From Alicyclobacillus tolerans (GTDB lineage: Bacteria > Bacillota > Bacilli > Alicyclobacillales > Alicyclobacillaceae), in NCBI RefSeq assembly GCF_021739485.1, contig NZ_JAJFNK010000047.1:1-37839 (forward strand): a DNA stretch of 37,839 bases. The letters are read 5' to 3'. Within the stretch, counting starts at the first letter, position 1. The number at the start of each line of letters is the position of its first letter. Both the position numbers and the translations under genes were made by a program. Under the pieces are notes generated by a model, which saw nothing but the letters and a program-made list of their open reading frames with translations, searched no databases and was not told the origin of the DNA. Below, piece by piece: positions 15,337-24,342 of the stretch.

Positions 15337-16585
15337 ATGGACAAGGATATCACGAGATCAGCCCTAGCGGAGTATCTCGTTCCGCTCAACACGGAATCCA
15401 TATTCCAGGAATTGAACCGTCTTCAATTGGACCGGCACGTGAAAAAAGCTTAGAACAGCCCGATTTGTCGAGCTTTTCGTGTTTGCCCAGGTGAAGCAAA
15501 TTGGAACGCTCACTGACATCAGTATGGAACTGGAGTCTAACGAGGAACTTCAGAAGGGAATCGACCTAGAATCCATTAGCACCTCGCAGTTATCCCGGAA
15601 ATTGCGTGATGTTCCGACTCAGTTCACGGATTTCATATTCCGCCAATGCTTCGAGCAAATTCGCCGCCAAGTGGGTGTGAAGCGCACGAATGAAAAACTC
15701 GGACGAATCCATCTGGTCGACTCATCTACGATTTCCATGTGTTTGTCACAGTATCGTTGGGCGGAATTTCGGAAGACAAAAGCTGGCGTCAAGTTGCATC
15801 TGCGCTTAGTGTTCATGGACCATCAAGTGGTGCCTGACAAAGTGATCTTGACCCCTGCTCGACCTGCGGATAAAACACAGATGGACCAATTGGTGGTTGT
15901 CGAAACGGACGCCCTGAACGTATTTGACAGGGGGTACGTCGACTACCGGAAGTTCGATGCCTACTGTAGTCATGGGACTCGTTTAGTGACTCGTCTAAAA
16001 GACAATGCAGTCATTTACGAAGTTCTAGAGGAGAAGTCGGTAGCTCCTGGGTCACCCGTCATTCGGGATGCCGTCGTGCACTTGGGGAGTCCGCAGAATG
16101 TGATGAATCATCCCCTCCGCCTGATTCAGACGATGGATAGTGAAGGGAATCTGGTGACCATTCTCACGAACGATTTCACACAGAGTGCTGAGGAGATCTG
16201 TGACGTCTATCGCCAGAGATGGCAGATTGAACTGTTCTTCAAATGGATCAAGCAGCACCTGGTAGTCAAACGGTTCTACGGCAAAAGTGAGGCAGTTGTG
16301 TACAACCAACTGCGCATTGCACTGATCACGTACTGCCTCTTGATTCTTATGCAGTTGAAAGCAGCGCACCGTGGCAGACTTCTGGCTGTATACAAATGTG
16401 TAAGGCTTTACTGGAACAAGGACTTTGCGAACTTTGTAAGGGCCTTGCACAAGGACTCAAGTCGAACGTCCCGAGGACGACGAAGGTTGCCAACAGAGCG
16501 TATCTTTGCCGAAACGCTGCAACAGTACATAGACGGCGACACAGAGCATCTTGAGACAGTGCAAACGTACGACCCGGTAATGTAA
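15337..16585 (+). pseudogene. IS4-family (DDE) transposase, one frameshift in an A6 run
   Basis: ATG 15337 opens MDKDITRSALAEYLVPLNTE and hits a stop at 15451. The next frame continues RTARFVELFVFAQVKQIG to 16585. The break falls at an AAAAAA run (15442-15447); one A fewer restores a single frame of about 415 codons. The remainder is well preserved: IHLVDSSTISMCL (first D), LNVFDRGYVDYRKFD (second D) and the YREK-like signature YRQRWQIELFFKWIKQHL. Only the A6 shift separates it from an intact enzyme, so it may be newly broken or read by slippage. No clear terminal inverted repeats were found by eye. Confidence 0.85.
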
Positions 16586-16909
16586 CATATTCCTGATTAT
16601 GGATATTGGTCTACCTGCCAAGAGGACATTGACCTTTTAGACCTCAGCCCGAGAAACCCCGAAGTTTGAATATTCCGGGTACCCAATTAGTTCCATATCT
16701 CGCTCCTTGACAAACCTGAGCAACTTTTATGCAATGCCAGTGATCTCAAGTGAAACAGAGTGGCGTATTTATCGCACAGAAAGAGAACATTGGTCTTATG
16801 CTTAGATAAGTATCCATAACTTTCGCTGTAGTAATAGTCGATGCCGGGCATCCACAGATATCACTTAATTTGACGAGTAAGAGCCTCTCATCCCGGTCCC
16901 ATTAGATAC
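16586..16909. other. Non-coding spacer between IS4-type and IS110 elements
   Basis: No ORF with support is present. The first part should hold the right end of the IS4-type element. I see no strong hairpin and no repeat shared with the rest of the window until the IS110 end begins at 16910. Confidence 0.4.
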
Positions 16910-17007
16910 GAAAATAAACTTACGTTTAGGCTGTAGGTGATCACTTACATCTGATTTTAGGCAATAGGATGCCCGGGACACTAAATTTGTGTTCGAGTTT
17001 TAGGATG

Positions 17008-18251
17008 TTACGCTGTTACGTCAATAAATTTCATCACCGCATATCCCTGTTTCTGTAGACGACGAATCATCAATTCTTCAGTCGATATAGGCTTGCGTTT
17101 CTCCAGGTATTCGGCACCAAGTTCATTGTATGGGGCACCCGTTTTGAGTACGTAGTATGCGATTATAAGACTTTTATGTGCAACCACGACAGCCGCCTTC
17201 TTCTTGTCTTTTCGACCGGTTATTGACCAGAACTTTGACCCCAGAAACGTTCGCGTTTTACTTGCAGACCATGCAGCCTCCAAGAGTGTGGATCTCAGCG
17301 CTTTATTACCCGGTGGCGTCTTCGTTCTTTTTTTTACCAGCACTCTCATTATTTCCAGGACTAAGCCCAGCCCAAGACGAAAGGTGGGATGCCGAGGGAA
17401 ACACGGACATATCGGTTCCGATTTCAGCAAGAATGACTTTGGCCACATTCGGTCCGACACCTGGGATGGTTTGCAGTAGCTCCTCCTGCTTTTGGTACGG
17501 AGCGAAATATTGCTCCATGTCCGCTTCTAGGTCGGCGATGGACTGCTCAAGGAACTTCCAGGTGTTCCAATGAACGCTGGATAAACTTGCGGTGATGCAA
17601 TGTAACTCTGCCGTTTAGAGCCAGGGTCAGTTCGGGAATCTTGGGACGTAGATGCCCTTTTGCGAGATCTGCCACTTGCTCTGGGTCAGTGACTTCGCCG
17701 TTGACCAACGCGTCGAGCATGAGACGTCCAGACTTACCGAAGGCGTCGCTCATGAAGGTGGAAATCTTGATGTTTGCATCTTCCAACGTTTTAAGTATTC
17801 GGTTACGTTCCGATGTCTCGTAGCCCTTGAGCTTTTTACGATATCGGGTAAGATCGCGAAGCTCTCGGATCTCACGGGGAGCGACGAAGCTGCTGCTGAT
17901 TAGACCCCAACGATGTAACTCAGCTATCCACTGTGCATCCTTCTTGTCCGTCTTGCGTCCGGGCAGATTCTTGATGTGGGATGCATTGGCAAGGGTTACA
18001 CTACAGGTGGATTCAAGAACGTTGAATATTGGTTGCCAGTAGACTCCGGTGCTTTCCATAGCTACCTCGGTACAGTCTAGCTCCGCCAGCCAATCGGAGA
18101 GTTCGACCAGTCCGGGTAATACGGTGGGGAACTCCCGTATATACATCTGCGGCTTCTCCTCCAGTGGTCCCTTGAGAACACAAGCAAAAACATTAGCTTG
18201 GTGAACGTCCAAGCCAGCACAACATACACGGATGGCGTCCAAAATATTCAT
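17008..18251 (-). pseudogene. IS110-family transposase, two frameshifts (copy 1)
   Basis: The frame from ATG 18251 (MNILDAIRVCCAGLDVHQAN) runs through AMESTGVYWQP and RKTDKKDAQWIAELHRWG, then stops at 17547 after LEHLEVP. Compared with copy 2, one extra base near 17556 causes this. The next frame (MEQYFAPYQKQEELLQTIPG, SHLSSWAGLSPGNN) stops at 17306 after an A8 run (17328-17335 on the plus strand), and the third frame (KALRSTLLEAAWSASKTRTF) ends at 17008. Seven or ten A residues would restore the second join. All catalytic segments are still recognisable, so inactivation is recent. Confidence 0.88.
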
Positions 18252-18256
18252 CCTTT

Positions 18257-18395
18257 CCAAGCAGGGCACAACCGCCTGACTCTGTGAATATTGATAGATG
18301 TGCTCTTAGCGACAACAATTTGTGCTCTAAGACGATTGTAATTAGATTGATGGCCGGGGTCGTTCCCCCACAATAGAAACTCCTGTCCTGCTTGG
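18257..18395 (-). ncRNA. Candidate IS110 guide (bridge) RNA region, copy 1
   Basis: CCAAGCAGG (18257-18265) and CCTGCTTGG (18387-18395) form a perfect 9-bp inverted repeat enclosing 121 nt upstream of the transposase. Copy 2 has the same arms in the same place. Between the arms, conserved blocks (TGTGCTC, AATTTGTGCTC, GGGGTCGT-CCCCC) alternate with variable loops, as expected for guide RNAs with target-specific loops. The RNA itself is inferred. Confidence 0.55.
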
Positions 18396-18586
18396 TATTA
18401 TCATGAATCATAGACAGTACCCGATAAACAGGCTATATCAAATTTTCATAATAATATTGCGCCCCGGAGGGGCATGAGGGATTGATAGGAAAATAAACTT
18501 ACGTTTAGGCTATAGGTGATCACTTACATCTGATTTTAGGTAATAGAATGCCCGAGACACTAATTCTGGAGTTTCATGGCGATGCG

Positions 18587-19831
18587 TTATGCGATTGCGT
18601 CGTTAGACTTTACGACCGTATATCCCTGCTTCGCCAGGCGACGGATCATCAATTCCTCAGTTGAAATCGGCTTACGCAGTTCCAGATAATCTGTACCAAG
18701 CTCGTTATATGGTTCGCCAGTTTTGAGTACGTAGTAAGCGATGACCAGAATTTTGTGTGCAATGACAACTGTAGCTCGTTTTTTGCTCTTGCGCCCTGCT
18801 ACTGACCAGAACTTTGATCCGAGGAAAGTACGAGTTTTACTGGCGGCCCACCCAGCTTCCAGAAGTGCAGATTTTAGCGCCTGGTTTCCCTGCGTCGTTC
18901 GTGTTCTTTTTTTTTTTTTTTTACCTGCACTCTCGTTATTTCCGGGACTTATCCCAGCCCATGAGGAAAGATGAGATGCTGAGGGGAATACAGACATATC
19001 TGTACCGATTTCGGCAAGAATCACCTTGGCTACATTGGACCCCAGACCTGGGATGGTTTGTAGCAGTTCTTCTTGCTTTTGATATGGAGTGAAGTATTGT
19101 TCCATGTCCTGTTCCAGGTCAGCAATGGACTTTTCAAAGAACTCCAGGTGTTCCAAGGAACGCTGAATAATCTTCCTGTGATGTAGGGTAACCCGACCGC
19201 TTAGAGCCAGTGTCAATTCAGGAATCTTGGGACGCAGGCGACCCATTGCGAGATCTGCAATCTGTTCTGGTTCAATTGTTTCGCCGTTTACTAATGCGTC
19301 GGGCATAAGCCGGCCTGATTTGCCGAATACGTCACTCATGAAAGTTGAAATTTTGATGTTGGCGTCCTCCAACACCTTGAGTATTCGGTTTCGTTCTGAT
19401 GTTTCATATCCCTTGAGTTTTTTCCGGTACCGAGTCAAATCTCGGAGTTCCCGAATCTCACGAGGTGCAATGAAACTGTTGGATATTAAGCCACAGCGAT
19501 GCAACTCGGCAATCCATTGTGCATCTTTCTTGTCGGTCTTGCGTCCAGGAAGATTCTTAATGTGGGCGGCATTGGCTAGCGTTACGGCACAGGGTGCTTC
19601 GAGGACGCCGAAAACTGGCTTCCAGAAGACTCCTGTGCTCTCCATGGCGACCTCTGTGCAGTCTAATTCCGCTAGCCAATCGGAGAGTTCGAGCAACCCG
19701 GACAATACGGTGGAGAATTCCCGCATGAACATTTTCGGCCTTTCCTCCAAGGGTCCTTTGAGAACACAAACAACAACATTCGCTTGGTGGACGTCCAAGC
19801 CGGCGCAGCATGTTCGGATAGCGTCCAACAT
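18587..19831 (-). CDS. IS110-family transposase (intact)
   Basis: The protein has 414 residues; ATG 19831 follows AAGGATG. The N-terminal RuvC-like DEDD domain shows CCAGLDVHQANVVV (first Asp), EVAMESTGVFWKP (Glu) and GRKTDKKDAQWIAELHRCG (Asp pair). The C-terminal Tnp20 domain has LLQTIPGLGSNVAKVILAEI and SASHLSSWAGISPGNNES, which carries the candidate catalytic serine. Directly after NESAG comes a lysine run encoded by 16 consecutive A residues (18907-18922 as T on the plus strand), which is unusually long. IS110 transposases recombine DNA guided by an RNA made from the element's own non-coding end. This looks like the only complete transposase of the tandem pair. Confidence 0.92.
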   Translation of the reverse strand: MLDAIRTCCAGLDVHQANVVVCVLKGPLEERPKMFMREFSTVLSGLLELSDWLAELDCTEVAMESTGVFWKPVFGVLEAPCAVTLANAAHIKNLPGRKTDKKDAQWIAELHRCGLISNSFIAPREIRELRDLTRYRKKLKGYETSERNRILKVLEDANIKISTFMSDVFGKSGRLMPDALVNGETIEPEQIADLAMGRLRPKIPELTLALSGRVTLHHRKIIQRSLEHLEFFEKSIADLEQDMEQYFTPYQKQEELLQTIPGLGSNVAKVILAEIGTDMSVFPSASHLSSWAGISPGNNESAGKKKKKRTRTTQGNQALKSALLEAGWAASKTRTFLGSKFWSVAGRKSKKRATVVIAHKILVIAYYVLKTGEPYNELGTDYLELRKPISTEELMIRRLAKQGYTVVKSNDAIA

Positions 19832-19840
19832 TCATCCTTT

Positions 19841-19985
19841 CCAAGCAGGGCACAACCGCCTGACCCAAGAAAAATTTGATGTATGTGCTCGTGGCAACAG
19901 TAATTTGTGCTCAAAGGCGGATGTGGCTAGATTAGTGGATGGGGTCGTACCCCCATAATTGAACAAGCCTTCCTGTCCTGCTTGG
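19841..19985 (-). ncRNA. Candidate IS110 guide (bridge) RNA region, copy 2
   Basis: The same CCAAGCAGG/CCTGCTTGG inverted repeat as in copy 1 (19841-19849 and 19977-19985) encloses 127 nt. Conserved blocks and variable loops line up with copy 1. The region continues to an outer GCCCC/GGGGC hairpin at about 20050-20063 that both copies share. Assignment is by family position and paired conservation. Confidence 0.55.
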
Positions 19986-20173
19986 TATAAGCACTGGTCA
20001 TAGACACACTAGGCAAACGGATTACTCAACATTTTCATCGTAATGTTGTGCCCCGCCAGGGGCATGCGGGATTAGTGTTCTTTTCATATGCCAGTACATT
20101 CACACAAGCAATGTTCAAATCATCAACATATCCTTAGAGAGCCGGTGATTACACGTTTGATGAGGTGATATGA

Positions 20174-20800
20174 ATGTCATATTTAGAGAGACTCCCAAGT
20201 CATTTGAAACATATTGGGAGTAGCCGTAAAGGGGAAATTGAAATATTACAAACTTGCGAACGTGGCGTCGGAATTGTTTATGAAGATTCATTTATTATTG
20301 TTTTAAAGGATAAAGTAAAATTTCCAAGCGATAAAATTGGAACATATATACGTATTGTTTCAAAAAATGAATTAGATGGTGGTGTGAATGGGACGGCTGT
20401 ATTACCTGTACTACACGGAAAAATTTCGGTAGTCGAGGTATTTCGACATTCTTTACGTAAATGGTGTATGGAAATCCCCAGAGGATTTCGTGAAACGGGA
20501 TATACTGTTGAAGAGACGGTAAGAAAAGAGGTTCTGGAGGAACTCGGATATACTGTGAATCGTATTTATCATTTGTCAGATGTTCATCCTGATGACGGGT
20601 TGTTGACGGCTACAGTTGGTCTTTATCTAGCCGAGTTGGATAAGGAAAAGAAAAGAGAATCCGAAGATACGGAGGCATTCGGGAAAATTCATTTTTTAAG
20701 CCCAAAGTTATTTGAAAAACTCATTCTAACCGGCGGAATCCAAGATTCGTTTTCAATTTCTGCGTTCTATTTGGCAAAAGCCAAAGGGCTATTAATTTAG
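20174..20800 (+). CDS. Nudix hydrolase-like protein with a deviant Nudix box
   Basis: The protein has 208 residues; ATG 20174 follows GAGGTGAT. The Nudix region reads PRGFRETGYTVEETVRKEVL then EELGY. The metal-binding EVLEELG core is present, but the consensus Glu after the glycine loop is Tyr and the Arg of RE is Lys. The N-terminal strands (GIVYEDSFIIVLKD, GTAVLPVLHGKISVVEVFRH) fit ADP-ribose pyrophosphatase-type members. Members hydrolyse nucleoside diphosphate-linked compounds; activity here is uncertain. Codons are AT-rich compared with the GT operons, suggesting acquisition. It stands alone between an IS110 copy and a group II intron and has its own terminator-like hairpin. Confidence 0.75.
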   Translation: MSYLERLPSHLKHIGSSRKGEIEILQTCERGVGIVYEDSFIIVLKDKVKFPSDKIGTYIRIVSKNELDGGVNGTAVLPVLHGKISVVEVFRHSLRKWCMEIPRGFRETGYTVEETVRKEVLEELGYTVNRIYHLSDVHPDDGLLTATVGLYLAELDKEKKRESEDTEAFGKIHFLSPKLFEKLILTGGIQDSFSISAFYLAKAKGLLI

Positions 20801-20817
20801 GGGCTGATAAACAACCG

Positions 20818-20843
20818 AAAAACCCGGTCGTAGAAAGGGTTTT
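20818..20843 (+). terminator. Terminator-like hairpin after the Nudix gene
   Basis: AAAACCC and GGGTTTT (ending 20843) pair across an 11-nt loop, 18 nt after the Nudix stop codon. The T-run lies mainly within the stem, so strength is moderate. Confidence 0.5.
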
Positions 20844-21051
20844 ATGACGTAAATGTGAAACTATGTGTAAGGATTTTCTTCTCCCACACGAGTTCTTTTT
20901 TCCCTTTTAGGGTCGTTTAAATGAAAACAACCGTTGGTGCCAACTCGCTCTCCTTATCCCTTGAGCTCAAATTGAGGACGAGTACGCTGGTATGAACGAG
21001 GCCTGTCAAGTCGCAACAAAAGCCCCCGAATGAGGTGAAGCTCATCTTTGA

Positions 21052-22947
21052 GTGCGCCAAGAAAGCGGGCGTATGTTAACAGGTGGAATTCCTGTCCCTG
21101 AAAGAACTAGCCACTCACAGGGAACCGAGTCTTGCGTTCACAACAGTGATGTTATGGGCGAAGCGTAGACAGGGCGACCACCAGGCCGCAACCACACGGT
21201 GAAGGGATTGAGCCTCGTAACGGTTATGTCCAGGGGCCGACAGTGTTCAAAGAGCTGGAAGGCTATAGTAGGCACTCGTGAATGGCGAGAGTGTCGGAGA
21301 CCTGGCGGGGTCGGAGACCGTGGCATGGTGGGAAAATGCATACGTGCAGAACTTGGGAGACCTCTTGCCATCGTACCAAGATGCGTACGCCTCATCCGAT
21401 AGGACAACCGAAGGACAGCGGAAGTGGCAAGAGGAGTCGGATTCCTTGATAGTACTCGGAGCATGGGAAAGCCATGCACAGGGGGAAGCGAGGAAACGGT
21501 TTCGGCGAGACGAGGAAACATCAGCCTCACACAGAGGAGGGCTTTGTGGTGTCAACAGGATTGTCTCGCATCGCTCAACGAGCAAAGGACTATCCGAAAG
21601 AGCGATTCACTTCATTGTCCCATCATTTGAATGCCGAGTTTCTCTGTGAAACCTGGGGAGCCCTGAACAAACAAGGTGCGGTAGGAGTCGACCGCGTGAC
21701 GGCGACGGCCTATGCCGAGCACCTTGAAGCCAACTTGGAAAACTTGGCGAACAGGCTCAAGGAACACCGCTATCATGCACCGAATGTGCGCAGGGTGTAC
21801 ATCCCGAAGCCGGGTCAACCGAACAAACTCAGGCCGCTCGGAATTCCGTCGCTCGAAGACCGCCTGCTTCAGAGCGCAACGGCTCAAATCATCGGCGCGG
21901 TGTACGAAGCAGATTTTCTACCCTGTTCGTACGGATTTAGGCCAGGACGGAATCCCCATCAAGCTATCGCCAGATTGAGAACAGCGTTGCTGACAGAATC
22001 ATACCAATGGGTATACGAAGCGGATATACGCGGGTTCTTCGACCATCTGAATCATGACTGGCTAATCCGAATGTTTGAGTTAAGAATCGGGGATCCATGG
22101 ATTATCCGGTTGATCAAGAAGTGGCTTAAGGCGGGCATTCAAGAGAATGATGGACAAGTGCGGAAGTCAACGGAAGGGAGTCCACAAGGAGGCCCGATAT
22201 CTCCAACCCTTGCGAATATCTACCTGCACTATGTGTTGGACTTGTGGTTTACTAAAGCCTTTCTGCCGACTTGTCGCGGCAAGGTCGAATTGATTCGTTT
22301 TGCTGATGATTTCCTGATGCTAGCGGAATTCCAGCAAGACGCAATTCGCTTTGACAGAGCGCTGAGGAAGAGGTTAGAGAAATTTGGGCTGGAAGTGGCG
22401 GAGGAAAAGACGAGAATTATTCCCTACGGACGAGAGGCATGGCGAAAAGGCTGTAAAGAACATTTTGACTTTCTCGGATTTCGCCACTACCTTGGAACGT
22501 CGAAGAGAGGGAAAATGGTCGTGATTCGCCATCCATCCCCGAAGAGTATCAAAAAGTTTCTCGACCGTGTAAAGGATTGGTTAAGCCAGCATCAGCACAG
22601 CCACCACGAAGTGCAGCGCAAACAACTCACGGCTATGGTGCGAGGGTTCAATCAATATTTTGGGCTTTACCACTGCAGTCGCAAGTTGCACGGTGTGACA
22701 CGCGAGGTGTTTAGGTATTGGCATCTAGCTTTGCGAAGGCAGAGCCAGCGAAGTAAGCAAACATGGGAAACCTGGAACCGTAAACCTTGGTTTCGTTTGC
22801 CGACGGCGAAGCTTGTGCACCCCAATGTCTAGTTGAGAGAGAAGCCGGGGAGCCCGGTGCGGGAAAACTGCACGCCGGGTTCTGAGGGGGCTGGAGGCAC
22901 AAGAGGGCAACGCGAGGAGCAATCCCTCAAGGCCTCCTTCTACCTAT
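21052..22947 (+). mobile_element. Group II intron (complete, with IEP)
   Basis: The 5' end is probably GTGCGCC at 21052, followed by typical domain I sequence (GGTGGAATTCCTGTCC, TCACAGGGAACCGAGTCTTG). A reverse transcriptase ORF occupies domain IV. Domain V is at about 22850-22885, with GAGCCCGG...GAAA...CCGGGTTCTGA pairing, and a domain VI stem (GGAGGC...GCCTCC with a bulged A) follows to about 22943-22947. The 5' exon ends in an ATGAG/CTCAT mini-hairpin, then CTTTGA. The segment 20844-21051 holds only the exon and no gene I can name. Confidence 0.85.
21474..22832 (+). CDS. ltrA: Group II intron reverse transcriptase/maturase
   Basis: The protein has 452 residues. RT blocks appear in order: VRRVYIPKPGQPNKLRPLGI, LEDRLLQSATAQIIGAVYE, SYGFRPGRNPHQAI, YEADIRGFFDHLNHDWLI, GSPQGGPISPTLANIYLHYV and the active site LIRFADDFLMLA. 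The catalytic motif is FADD rather than the commoner YADD, as in many bacterial intron RTs. The maturase X domain follows (HFDFLGFRHYLG through FNQYFGLYH). No HNH endonuclease domain follows domain X; the protein ends at PTAKLVHPNV. It would splice and mobilise the surrounding intron. The first 40 or so residues are not typical, so a later start is possible. Confidence 0.9.
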   Translation: MHRGKRGNGFGETRKHQPHTEEGFVVSTGLSRIAQRAKDYPKERFTSLSHHLNAEFLCETWGALNKQGAVGVDRVTATAYAEHLEANLENLANRLKEHRYHAPNVRRVYIPKPGQPNKLRPLGIPSLEDRLLQSATAQIIGAVYEADFLPCSYGFRPGRNPHQAIARLRTALLTESYQWVYEADIRGFFDHLNHDWLIRMFELRIGDPWIIRLIKKWLKAGIQENDGQVRKSTEGSPQGGPISPTLANIYLHYVLDLWFTKAFLPTCRGKVELIRFADDFLMLAEFQQDAIRFDRALRKRLEKFGLEVAEEKTRIIPYGREAWRKGCKEHFDFLGFRHYLGTSKRGKMVVIRHPSPKSIKKFLDRVKDWLSQHQHSHHEVQRKQLTAMVRGFNQYFGLYHCSRKLHGVTREVFRYWHLALRRQSQRSKQTWETWNRKPWFRLPTAKLVHPNV

Positions 22948-22985
22948 CCAGTTTAGCTGTTGAAAACTCGGTCATCTAGGTCTCG

Positions 22986-23009
22986 AAACCGCGCTGCTGC
23001 GCGGTTTTT
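22986..23009 (+). terminator. Rho-independent terminator downstream of the intron
   Basis: AAACCGCGC (22986-22994) and GCGCGGTTT (22999-23007) pair perfectly around a TGCT loop, followed by T residues. It lies in the 3' exon about 40 nt beyond the intron, so it probably ended the interrupted transcript. Confidence 0.8.
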
Positions 23010-23108
23010 CTGTTGATAAGTCCTGTTTTGATGCTGGAAATGTAGGTCAAAAAGTGTTTGTACTTTGTATGTGCATTAGTTATATATTTGTAGGTAATAA
23101 TATAGGCG

Positions 23109-24340
23109 GTGGTGAGCCCTGTGTTCGCACAAATTGTATCCACAAAACGCCCCGATGGTCGCACCTACAGGTACATGCATATTGTTGAATCCTATCGCGA
23201 GGGAAAGACTGTCAAAAAGCGTCGGATTGCTAGCCTTGGTAACGTTGATGGCTACTCGGAGGAAGAGATTCAACAGTTCATTCGCACCTTAGAATCTCTC
23301 CTACAAAACCGTGCCTCTGGTTCGATCGAGGATTTCGACCCTAAGTCTACCCTCTCTTTCGGCGTTCCCTACGTGGTTCAATTTTTGTGGGACCAACTCG
23401 GACTCACTAAGGCTATACAGGACGGACTGAAAGACCGACAAGTCACATTTGATGTGGCCCGGTACGTGAAAGCAATGGTCTGTAATCGCTTGATGAACCC
23501 GTCAAGCAAGCTGGACCCGTTCCGCATCATTGAGGACATGTATCTGCCTGAGTCCGGCGATGAACCCTGGCAGCTCCAACATTTCTACCGAGCCTTGGAT
23601 CACCTCATGGACATGAAGCCACAGCTGGAGAAGCTCATCTACCGACGACTCACCGACCTCTTGACCTTTCGTTTGTCGTTGGTGCTCTATGACCTTACCA
23701 GTACGCACCTCAGTGGTCACCACTGCCCGATTGGTGAACATGGGTATTCCCGAACCCACCGGCCAGACCTAGAACAGGTTGAACTGGGCCTGCTCGTAAC
23801 ACCAGCTGGCCTGCCAATCACCCATGAAGTCTTTGCAGGGAACACACCAGACAAGAAGACCGTCAAAGAGATTCTAGAACGTTTGAAGAATGAGTTCTCC
23901 GTTGAACAGTGTGTCTTCGTCGGGGACCGTGGCATGGTCACCAAAAAGAACACCGAGCTGTTGGCAGAGCTCAAGTATCCCTACATTGTGGGCTACCACA
24001 AACGAGGTCGTGTAGTCAGTGACGCGTTATTTGGCAAAGTACAACGACATCTCAGACTACACTGAGCTACGCGGTAACCTTAGCTACCTCGAGGTGCCTG
24101 CATCTGCCGTCGAGGATGATGAGAAAGGGCAAGATGCCCGCTACATTCTGTGCCACAATCCTCTCAAGGCGAAGACGGACGAAGTCTTCCGTGCGTCCGC
24201 GTTAGAGGAAGCTGAGAATGCATTGTCAGAATACCAGGCGTGGCTGGAGAAACCCCACCGCGGTCGCAAGACAAGCACACAGTCTGTGATGCTCAAGGTC
24301 AGTGATATTCTTACGAAAAAAGGTGTACAAGCGTTTCTTG
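23109..24340 (+). pseudogene. IS1634-family transposase, frameshifted and truncated
   Basis: GTG 23109 opens VVSPVFAQIVSTKRPDGRTY, then ESYREGKTVKKRRIASLGN, LYDLTSTHLSG and FVFVGDRGMVTKKNTELLAE-type DDE segments. The frame stops at 24065; from about 24035 the neighbouring frame carries on (KYNDISDYTELRGNLSYLEV, DARYILCHNPLKAKTDEVFR). Homology ends near 24340 at KKGVQAFLE, where an IS110 transposase frame begins. The family's C-terminal third (last catalytic Glu) is not found on the other side of the IS110, so it was lost. Upstream, 22948-23108 contains only the exon terminator and the presumed left end of this element. Confidence 0.85.
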
Positions 24341-24342
24341 AA

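Larger units (their letters stand above)
16910..18488 (-). mobile_element. IS110-family element, copy 1 (inactive), tandem with copy 2
   Basis: The right end (16910 onward, GAAAATAAACTTACGTTTAG) and the left end (GCCCC-hairpin-GGGATT near 18462-18484) both match copy 2. The length is 1579 bp. The copy lies head-to-tail and directly abuts copy 2 at 18488/18489 with no spacer. Its transposase is broken by two frameshifts. Confidence 0.8.
18489..20076 (-). mobile_element. IS110-family element, copy 2 (intact transposase)
   Basis: The element begins at 18489 with GAAAATAAACTTACGTTTAG, identical in position and sequence to the copy 1 end, and finishes near 20076 after a GCCCCGCCAGGGGC hairpin. 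The length is about 1588 bp, close to copy 1. The exact right boundary and the core dinucleotide could not be fixed by eye. Confidence 0.78.
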
